Shown here: piece by piece, positions 1-5,823 of the stretch
How positions within the stretch are numbered: the stretch's first letter is position 1
Layout: each line of letters opens with the position of its first letter
Source: a bacterium
GTDB taxonomy: Bacteria > Bacteroidota > Ignavibacteria > Kapaibacteriales > UBA2268
Assembly (NCBI GenBank): GCA_030426865.1
Contig: JAUHXN010000090.1
Coordinates: 1 to 9,833, forward strand
Length of the DNA: 9,833 nucleotides
Direction of reading: 5' to 3'
The notes under the pieces: model-generated
The model's input: the letters and a program-made list of their open reading frames with translations, nothing else
Databases searched by the model: none
What the model was told of the DNA's origin: nothing
Made by a program: the position numbers and the translations under genes

Positions 1-27
1 TATAGTATCTTAGAGGAGTTAATATGA
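1..27 (+). CDS. Possible 3' end of an upstream gene (partial, very uncertain)
   Basis: Frame 1 is open from the window edge and reads YSILEELI before a TGA stop at 25-27. The other two plus-strand frames stop at once (TAG at 3-5 and at 11-13), so only this frame could carry a gene in from the left. Its stop overlaps the ATG at 24-26 in an ATGA arrangement typical of coupled genes. Eight residues are too few to recognise a family, and the open frame could be chance. Confidence 0.2.
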   Translation, partial: YSILEELI

Positions 28-89
28 AGTTTTTGTTATTGCGAATGTATTTTTACAATAGTAAGAATACGCAATTCTTGAAGGTTTAG
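24..89 (+). CDS. Tiny ORF (21 aa) with a Shine-Dalgarno-like leader, doubtful
   Basis: An ATG at 24 opens a 21-codon frame ending in TAG at 87-89. The product begins MKFLLLRMYFYN and ends in a lysine- and asparagine-containing tail. A purine run AGAGGAG at 12-18 sits 5 nt before the ATG, which is good spacing for a ribosome binding site, and the ATG overlaps a possible upstream stop (ATGA). Against it being a gene: it is very short, matches no family I know, and the other genes here use no such leader. It could be a real small hydrophobic peptide or chance. Confidence 0.15.
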   Translation: MKFLLLRMYFYNSKNTQFLKV

Positions 90-116
90 GTAGTAGATTT
101 GGTGTTATTATTTAGT

Positions 117-950
117 CTAATTAGAGATTTTTTCATACTTTTTCTGAATAAGAAATTTAAACTCTACAAACAAACGCCAAGAGTTAATAGTGAAATTATC
201 ACCAAATGAACTTGTTTGAGTGAAAGGCACATTTTGAGTATAACCAAGCGAAAATGTAGAACGTTCGCCAGGAGTTAAATTAAACAATAGAGAGAAATCT
301 GAACTAATAAGCGGGGAAGTCACTTCTGACACTTCAGAATCTTGAACAATAGTATCGTCTTCAGTAAATCTTAGTCTCCCCTCTACATTATTAACGAAAA
401 CTGTTTTAGACGTAGGAGTCTTTGTGTGAACCAAATTATTATATATAGGTAAAGAAATTTTAGGTGCAACTCTTAATGTTAACCAATTTGTAGGATAGTA
501 AGCTAGAAAGGGTGCTAACCCAATGTAAGACAAATTCATTTGGGCTTCGTGACGGAATTCAATATTTACAGGAGTTGGGTCATTACTAATATCGCTAAAC
601 TTTGATACGTCTATTGATTCTATTTCTCTATACGAAGAGTTGATATTCATAACATCGATTGAAAGCATTAATCCAAAGTAAAGATTCGTCATTGCCTTTC
701 TTTGATATATACCACCAATAGTAAATCCTGTAGCAGTTCCGTCTTGGAAATCACAGCTATCACACTCTACATAATGTGTACCTCCAGCCCAATTGGGACC
801 AATTCCTAAAAATCCTCCAAGTGATTCCTCTGCCAATTTATTGCTAGAAGGTGTTAAGGGATTAGACAATTCGTAAACTTGAGCGCGTATATCAAGTGAA
901 AAAAGTAATACTAGTCCAAATACAAATGCATATGTTTTCGTCGTTATCAT
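117..950 (-). CDS. Putative outer-membrane beta-barrel protein (PorT-like)
   Basis: This is a 277-residue exported protein, probably an outer-membrane barrel of unknown role. A Sec signal peptide is clear: a lysine at position 5, a hydrophobic core at about 7-19 and a signal peptidase I-type site IRA|Q at 21-24. The mature part has alternating polar and aromatic stretches consistent with about eight short strands. Examples are GGFLGIGPNW (45-54), ATGFTIGGIYQ (73-83), LYFGLMLSIDV (90-100), MNLSYIGLAPFLAYY (138-152), STFSLGYTQNV (231-241) and a final strand WRLFVEFKFLI (258-268). These resemble the loosely conserved barrels common in Bacteroidota and Ignavibacteria. A CDSC pair (Cys63, Cys66) follows the first strand and could form a disulfide. 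The ATG start is set by the signal peptide and only weakly supported by an AAAGAAAG stretch upstream. The gene is divergent from rsmB. Family assignment is by appearance; export is well supported. Confidence 0.75.
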   Translation of the reverse strand: MITTKTYAFVFGLVLLFSLDIRAQVYELSNPLTPSSNKLAEESLGGFLGIGPNWAGGTHYVECDSCDFQDGTATGFTIGGIYQRKAMTNLYFGLMLSIDVMNINSSYREIESIDVSKFSDISNDPTPVNIEFRHEAQMNLSYIGLAPFLAYYPTNWLTLRVAPKISLPIYNNLVHTKTPTSKTVFVNNVEGRLRFTEDDTIVQDSEVSEVTSPLISSDFSLLFNLTPGERSTFSLGYTQNVPFTQTSSFGDNFTINSWRLFVEFKFLIQKKYEKISN

Positions 951-1022
951 AGCTTTCTTTAATTTTAATTATATTGCTTTTTATAATTTAGCAAAAATCT
1001 ATTTTAATATAGAGCGTATTTA
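951..1022. promoter_or_regulatory. Divergent intergenic region, likely promoters for the barrel gene and rsmB
   Basis: These 72 bp separate two divergent genes and so should hold both promoters. On the minus strand, a TTGCTA-like box (994-989) lies 15 nt from a perfect TATAAT (973-968), which would put a start site about 10 nt before the barrel ATG. On the plus strand there is a TATAAT at 982-987 and a TAATAT at 1005-1010, neither with a convincing -35 box. In such AT-rich DNA these words arise easily. No Bacteroidetes-type TAnnTTTG element was found, nor a Shine-Dalgarno for rsmB. The location is secure; the individual boxes are weak. Confidence 0.35.
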
Positions 1023-2402
1023 ATGGAAAAAGTTACAAATAACGAAAATACACATCTCGGTAATCTTACATCAGTGACAAAATGTAGAGCCATAGCAACT
1101 CATATTCTTAATAGATATGACAGAAGTGACTCATACATAGACAAATTACTAGAATCTGAGTTAAAAAGCAATGATTTGAATAGAAAAGATAAAGCATTGT
1201 TGACTCAATTAGTTAACGGCACTGTTAGATGGAGAGCAAAATTAGATTGGGTATTGATTGGATTCTTTCATGGTGAGTTCCATAAATCTATGAACATTGT
1301 AAAAAACGCGATGCGAATAGCTCTATATCAGATTCTATTTATGGACAAAATACCAGAGCACGCTGCTATAAATGAATCAGTTGAACTTGTCAAACAAATT
1401 CAAGGTCAAAAAGCAGCTAGCTTAGTCAATGGTGTCCTCAGAAATATAGTTAGGAACAAACAAAATATCAGATTTCCCGATGAGAAAGATGATAGAAACT
1501 TTTATCTTTCAATAGTACACTCACATCCTAAATGGATGACTAAAAGATGGGTTAAGTTTTGGGGAGAAGAGTTTGCTGTAAAGTTAATGGAAGCAAATAA
1601 TGAAATTCCATATTTAGCTATGAGAGTCAATAAACTTAAATCTAATGCAGAAGAAGTAGAAAGATTACTTACTGAAAATGAAATAAAATTTGAGAAATCA
1701 GTATTCCACCCTGACACTTACAAAGTAAAGAACTTAGGTAATAGTATTACGATGACTGAGTTGTATAAAAAAGGGCTAATTGCTGTTCAAGACCCCTCAG
1801 CCTCGTTAGCAGCAGAGTTAACTAATGCTAAGCCAGGTATGAAAGTAATAGATTTATGTGCTGCCCCTGGTGGAAAATCATTTAAAATTGCAGAAATGAT
1901 GGAAAACAAGGGGACCTTAGTTTCAAATGATAAGTATTGGGGTAAATTAAAAATACTTTCTTCTGAAGCAGAAAGGTTAGGAATTACTATTATCGAACAA
2001 CAAAAAGAAGATGCCTCTGAGTGTAAGGCAGAAAACAAGGCCGATGTTGTTATAATTGATGCACCTTGTAGTGGTAGTGGTACTTTCTCTAAAAAGCCTG
2101 ATATAAAATGGAAGAGAGAAATAGAAGATGTATATAAACTAAATGCAATTCAAAAAGACATATTAAAAAACGCACCAAATCTAATAAAAGATGATGGAGC
2201 TATAGTTTACTCTACTTGTTCTATCGAACCAGATGAGAATACAGTTATTGCAGAATGGTTTCTAAAAACTTTCCCAGATTTTAAAATTGATCCAGCTGAG
2301 AACTATTTACCTAAAGAAGTATGTAAAGACGGATTTATGCAGACTTTCCCTAACGTTCACCACACTGACGGTGCTTTCGCTGTTAGGTTTATAAGGAAAT
2401 AG
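1023..2402 (+). CDS. rsmB: 16S rRNA (cytosine-5)-methyltransferase RsmB
   Basis: RsmB uses S-adenosylmethionine to methylate C5 of one 16S rRNA cytosine (C967 in E. coli) during 30S assembly in the cytoplasm. The 459 residues carry the expected two parts. First is an N-terminal NusB-like helical domain (about 18-150), including the PEHAAINESVELVK stretch at 111-124. The connecting segment holds HPKWMTKRW (168-176). Then comes a Rossmann methyltransferase domain: motif I VIDLCAAPGGKS (275-286), ND (302-303) at the end of the second strand, motif IV DAPCSGSG (346-353) with Cys349, and motif VI STCS with Cys399. The two cysteines are the release and attacking residues of the m5C family. The ending HHTDGAFAVRF (446-456) is typical. 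Length matches the family (about 430-460). An in-frame stop at 1005-1007 limits the start to ATG 1023. It probably shares a transcript with the exporter 9 nt downstream. Confidence 0.95.
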   Translation: MEKVTNNENTHLGNLTSVTKCRAIATHILNRYDRSDSYIDKLLESELKSNDLNRKDKALLTQLVNGTVRWRAKLDWVLIGFFHGEFHKSMNIVKNAMRIALYQILFMDKIPEHAAINESVELVKQIQGQKAASLVNGVLRNIVRNKQNIRFPDEKDDRNFYLSIVHSHPKWMTKRWVKFWGEEFAVKLMEANNEIPYLAMRVNKLKSNAEEVERLLTENEIKFEKSVFHPDTYKVKNLGNSITMTELYKKGLIAVQDPSASLAAELTNAKPGMKVIDLCAAPGGKSFKIAEMMENKGTLVSNDKYWGKLKILSSEAERLGITIIEQQKEDASECKAENKADVVIIDAPCSGSGTFSKKPDIKWKREIEDVYKLNAIQKDILKNAPNLIKDDGAIVYSTCSIEPDENTVIAEWFLKTFPDFKIDPAENYLPKEVCKDGFMQTFPNVHHTDGAFAVRFIRK

Positions 2403-2411
2403 TAAATTAAT

Positions 2412-4265
2412 ATGGCTGAAAATAAATCATTAGGGATAATAGATGCTTATAAAATAGCTTGGGGTTTTACTAAAGACAATAGAACTCTTTTATTTGCATC
2501 CTTTCTTCTTAACATATTCTTCTCCATAACTACAGCGATGACAATATCGCTTATTAACCCTATTCTTGGGATATTATTCGAAGTAGAAACTGCTTCACCT
2601 GTAAATAATAAAGCTATTGATATTGGTGCCTTTCAGAGTATGAAAGAATCATTTTTTGATTTCTTTTATTCACTTATATTAGCCGACACAGTTGGTGAAC
2701 AGATTATAAGACTTGGCGTTTTAATAATGGCGCTTTTTATTATAAAAAATATATTCAAGTATTTCGGTTCTATAGTAGGGGATATTTTTAATCAAAGAGT
2801 AATTAAAAATATTCGGGATACCGTCTTTTATAAGATTACATCTCTATCAATGGATTATTTTAATAGAGAAAAACAAGGAACAATAATATCAAAAGTTTCT
2901 AATGATGTCTCTTTATTGAATAATACAACAATTTCTTCTCTCAATGGTATAATACGTGATATTATACAAGTTATAATATTCATGTTCTTCCTACTTACTA
3001 TCTCAGTAGAACTTACACTTTGGGCGTTTAGTACTTCACTAATATCAGTTTTATTCATCCAAATATCAGTAAAATATCTAAAACGCTATGCATCAAGAAT
3101 GCAAGATGCAATGGCTAGTTTTACAACTACCCTTCAAGAATCTATTGGTGGGATTAGAGTTCTAAAAGCATTGAACGCTAAAGATGCAACCAATCAGCGG
3201 TTTGCTAAAGACACTAGCTCATACGTTCATTCTGCTATTAAACATACTAAAATAATGGCTTTAGTTCCAGCCGCAAATGAAATTTGGGCTATCTTAGGGT
3301 TGTGTGTAGTTCTTGTTATAGGTGGTCAACAAGTTTTAGTTGATAAAACTGTGAAAGCAGATGATCTAATGACATTCCTATTCATGTTATTTGCTTTGAT
3401 GACTCCTATAATGTCCCTCATAAATTCATACTCAAAAATGCAACAAGGTATAGTTGCTGGTGAAAGAATAATGAGTATTTTGAATGAAGAGCCAACTATT
3501 ACAGAAGGAACAAAGTCAATTACAAAGATAGAAAAAGATATTTCATTCAACAATGCATCTTTTGCTTATATAGACCATCACGTCTTAAATGACGTTTCTA
3601 TCAAATTAGAGAAAGGTAAAAAAGTTGCTTTCGTAGGTGGGAGTGGTAGTGGGAAGTCAACTGCTCTAGATTTAATTACAAGGTTTTATGACCCTATCAG
3701 TGGATCTATTACTTTAGATGGTGTAGATATAAGAGATATAAAAATCAAAGACTATCGCTCACTTTTTGGAATAGTCTCTCAGGAAAATATCTTGTTCAAT
3801 GATTCTATCTATAATAATATAATATATGGTATGACAGATGTATCAGATGAAAAAGTGATAGAGGCTGCAAAAATAGCGAATGCTTATAATTTTATAATGA
3901 ACTTACCGGATAAATTTGATTCTATAATCGGGGATAGAGGTGTTACAATATCTGGTGGAGAACGTCAGAGAGTAGCTATTGCCAGAGCATTAGTCAGAGA
4001 TCCTGAAGTACTTATATTTGATGAAGCTACTTCAGCTCTTGATGCCGAATCAGAGAAGGTAGTTCAAGATGCAATAGAAAGCTCATTAAAAAATAAAACA
4101 GCCGTAATAGTGGCACATAGACTTTCTACTATTGTTAACTGCGATTGTATCTATATGTTTGACAAAGGAAGAGTAGTAGAAAGTGGTACACATACCGAGC
4201 TAATTGCTAAGAATGGTTTCTACAAAAATCTATATGAAATACAGTATAATAAAGAAGTAAAATAA
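2412..4265 (+). CDS. MsbA-like ABC exporter, fused permease and ATPase
   Basis: This is a 617-residue half-transporter of the lipid/multidrug exporter type, expected to work as a homodimer in the inner membrane. The N-terminal half has six hydrophobic segments (about 25-55, 98-118, 178-200, 203-222, 285-309 and 317-342). The loop between the first two is long (about 56-97). The conserved coupling region ESIGGIRVLKALNA is at 243-256. The ATPase half is intact: Walker A GGSGSGKST (409-417), Q-loop Gln457, signature SGGERQ (514-519), Walker B LIFDE (534-538, Glu538 catalytic), D-loop SALD (541-544) and switch His569. All catalytic residues are present. The cargo cannot be read from sequence; lipid A or another envelope lipid is the default guess for an MsbA relative, a peptide or drug the alternative. 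AAGGAA inside the end of rsmB is the only ribosome-site-like sequence, rather far from the ATG. Confidence 0.92.
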   Translation: MAENKSLGIIDAYKIAWGFTKDNRTLLFASFLLNIFFSITTAMTISLINPILGILFEVETASPVNNKAIDIGAFQSMKESFFDFFYSLILADTVGEQIIRLGVLIMALFIIKNIFKYFGSIVGDIFNQRVIKNIRDTVFYKITSLSMDYFNREKQGTIISKVSNDVSLLNNTTISSLNGIIRDIIQVIIFMFFLLTISVELTLWAFSTSLISVLFIQISVKYLKRYASRMQDAMASFTTTLQESIGGIRVLKALNAKDATNQRFAKDTSSYVHSAIKHTKIMALVPAANEIWAILGLCVVLVIGGQQVLVDKTVKADDLMTFLFMLFALMTPIMSLINSYSKMQQGIVAGERIMSILNEEPTITEGTKSITKIEKDISFNNASFAYIDHHVLNDVSIKLEKGKKVAFVGGSGSGKSTALDLITRFYDPISGSITLDGVDIRDIKIKDYRSLFGIVSQENILFNDSIYNNIIYGMTDVSDEKVIEAAKIANAYNFIMNLPDKFDSIIGDRGVTISGGERQRVAIARALVRDPEVLIFDEATSALDAESEKVVQDAIESSLKNKTAVIVAHRLSTIVNCDCIYMFDKGRVVESGTHTELIAKNGFYKNLYEIQYNKEVK

Positions 4266-4269
4266 GCTT

Positions 4270-4821
4270 CTATTGCTCACCTGATTTATTCAAGTACACT
4301 GCTGCATCGTACATTTTAGCGTTCATATATATTTCTGGAATAACTATATCACTTTCAAAATATGTAACTTTTACACCAGCTTCTCTGAACATAGACAAAG
4401 TTCTCTCTGTAGCCTCAACCCATTTCCCATTAGTATGCGCATCGTAAAAATCTTGTCCGTTCTGATGGACTATAACTTCTGCAATACCAGTTTGTATAAT
4501 TCCTCTCGCACAATCAGTACAAGGAGCCCAAGGTACATACAATTTGCAGTTCTTTAATTCAGTTCCACGCCTAGCCGCATTGTAAATTGCATTTCTTTCT
4601 GCATGTTCCATCCAAAAGTATTTCTCTCCCCCCTCACGAGATAAACGCTTTTCATCTTTATCAATCTCAATACCACGTGGTAAAGAATTGTAACCCGTTG
4701 AAACTAAAACATTGTCTTTGTCAACTATAACTGAACCCATGTGAGTATGGCTATCTTTACTTCTCATTGCTACAAGATAACACATCGTAATATAAAGTTG
4801 ATCCCAATTCGGTCTTTTCAT
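4270..4821 (-). CDS. Deoxycytidylate (dCMP) deaminase
   Basis: The protein is predicted to hydrolyse dCMP to dUMP plus ammonia, feeding thymidylate synthesis. It has 183 residues and a single zinc-dependent cytidine-deaminase-fold domain. His73 with Cys101 and Cys104 (HAE at 73-75, PCTDC at 100-104) are the zinc ligands, and Glu75 is the proton shuttle. RSKDSHTHMGSVIVD (20-34) followed by GYNSLPRG (43-50) matches the signature of dCMP deaminases rather than of free cytidine or tRNA-adenosine deaminases. The later GIIQTGIAEVIVHQ (107-120) also fits. Length is normal for a stand-alone enzyme. Its ATG shares one base with the glycosyltransferase stop (TAATG), so translation is probably coupled. 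Its own stop lies 4 nt from the converging ABC exporter gene. It could equally be labelled ComEB-like, which is the same family. Confidence 0.9.
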   Translation of the reverse strand: MKRPNWDQLYITMCYLVAMRSKDSHTHMGSVIVDKDNVLVSTGYNSLPRGIEIDKDEKRLSREGGEKYFWMEHAERNAIYNAARRGTELKNCKLYVPWAPCTDCARGIIQTGIAEVIVHQNGQDFYDAHTNGKWVEATERTLSMFREAGVKVTYFESDIVIPEIYMNAKMYDAAVYLNKSGEQ

Positions 4822-5801
4822 TATTGATTCTCTATTAGTGACTTGTATTGTTTTGCTCCTTTTAAAGCAACTTTTAACTGGTTTTTATCCACTAGATCAG
4901 ATAGTTCAACTTCATCTGATTGATATAGATTCAAAGCATCTTCAACAAATCCAGTAGATAGTTTGACTGCTGCCAAAACATATTTTCTAAGACCCTCTGT
5001 ATCTTTATCCTGTGAGGTAAAACTAAGTACAGATTCGGACTCATCGTATCTGTCAGAACCTAAGTAAAGCTGTCCTAATCTTGTCTTTACTCTATCTCGT
5101 TGTAAATCTGTAAGCTCTGGTGATTCTACTATTTTTTCGAATATACCTTGAGCTTTTTCCTTATCACCACCTGAAAATAAGGTTTCAGCTAAATGGTAGT
5201 ATTTCCAATCGTCTTCATCTGACTTTATATCTTGCTCAAGTAAACGTGTATTTCTTTCTAATTTTTCTTTATCTATTTTTCGATAGCCGAAATGTTCAAT
5301 AATTAAATCACTCTCGTAAATATTAGACTTTTGTTCAATTGATTCGCGAATTTGCTCATGTATTCGACCTGTGAATCTAATTGATTTATCATTCCTGAAT
5401 AACCGAGTGTACCTATGCTTAGAAATTATAGTATCATCATTTTCATCGATATGATTAATTATTTGTAAGTTAATACCACCAATACTTGGGTCATTCATTT
5501 GCTCTAATGGTAAATCAAGTAAACTAAATTTTGCAATTTCATCTGCATCTATTACAAGTATCCAATCAGAAACTGAATAGTCCAAAGCCTTATTTCGCAT
5601 TTCACTAAAATTGTCATTCCAAGATTGGTAATAAACTTCACAACCTAAACGTGTACAGATATTGGGAGTACTATCTGTTGACCCTGTATCTAGCACTATT
5701 ATTTCACTTGCCAAAGGTTTAATAGAGTTTATAGCATCAGCTATTCTCGTCTCTTCATTCTTAACTATTAGATTAATAGAGATATTTGGTAGATTTTCCA
5801 T
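4821..5801 (-). CDS. Family 2 glycosyltransferase with a TPR-like C-terminal half
   Basis: A cytoplasmic GT-A fold transferase of family 2 is predicted, moving a sugar from a nucleotide donor to an unknown acceptor. Numbering is from ATG 5801 (326 residues). The domain starts at the N-terminus with ISINLIVKNEE (7-17). It continues with the nucleotide-binding DTGSTDST (38-45) and the metal-binding DADE (85-88), then RLFRND (133-138), GRIHEQI (145-151) and EHFGY (169-173), a pattern typical of GT2 proteins that carry TPR repeats. From about residue 195 onward the sequence is helical and repeat-like (WKYYHLAETLFSGGDKEKAQ, then RLGQLYLGSDRYDESE), suggesting TPR units for binding a partner. No signal peptide or membrane segment is visible. 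A TTG two codons upstream (5807) is an alternative start; ATG is preferred and neither has a clear ribosome site. It lies 22 nt after the kinase stop and overlaps the deaminase start. The substrate (envelope glycan, protein or lipid) is unknown. Confidence 0.85.
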   Translation of the reverse strand: MENLPNISINLIVKNEETRIADAINSIKPLASEIIVLDTGSTDSTPNICTRLGCEVYYQSWNDNFSEMRNKALDYSVSDWILVIDADEIAKFSLLDLPLEQMNDPSIGGINLQIINHIDENDDTIISKHRYTRLFRNDKSIRFTGRIHEQIRESIEQKSNIYESDLIIEHFGYRKIDKEKLERNTRLLEQDIKSDEDDWKYYHLAETLFSGGDKEKAQGIFEKIVESPELTDLQRDRVKTRLGQLYLGSDRYDESESVLSFTSQDKDTEGLRKYVLAAVKLSTGFVEDALNLYQSDEVELSDLVDKNQLKVALKGAKQYKSLIENQ

Positions 5802-5823
5802 AAACAAAATTAAATAATATATG

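Noticed and set aside
62..80. AAGAAT/ATTCTT hairpin downstream of the barrel gene as an intrinsic terminator.
   Set aside because: Six weak base pairs, mostly A-T, with no T-run on the minus strand after the stem; such dyads are expected by chance here.
1502..2038. Minus-strand open frames of 71 and 83 codons opposite rsmB.
   Set aside because: They lie wholly opposite conserved RsmB motifs and match no known family; they are shadows of the real gene.
2947..2967. Perfect 8-bp inverted repeat GTATAATA-CGTGA-TATTATAC, which looks like an operator or a promoter.
   Set aside because: It lies inside the transmembrane-coding part of the ABC exporter and arises from Ile codons (ATA, ATT) in AT-rich sequence. 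There is no gene start downstream of it and no second copy was noticed.
4270..4821. dCMP deaminase as an antiphage defence enzyme of the AvcD type, given the phage gene nearby.
   Set aside because: AvcD-type defence deaminases carry an extra N-terminal P-loop domain and work with a small RNA/toxin partner. This protein is a single-domain 183-residue enzyme, is about 4 kb from the terminase on the other strand, and sits in a housekeeping-like run.
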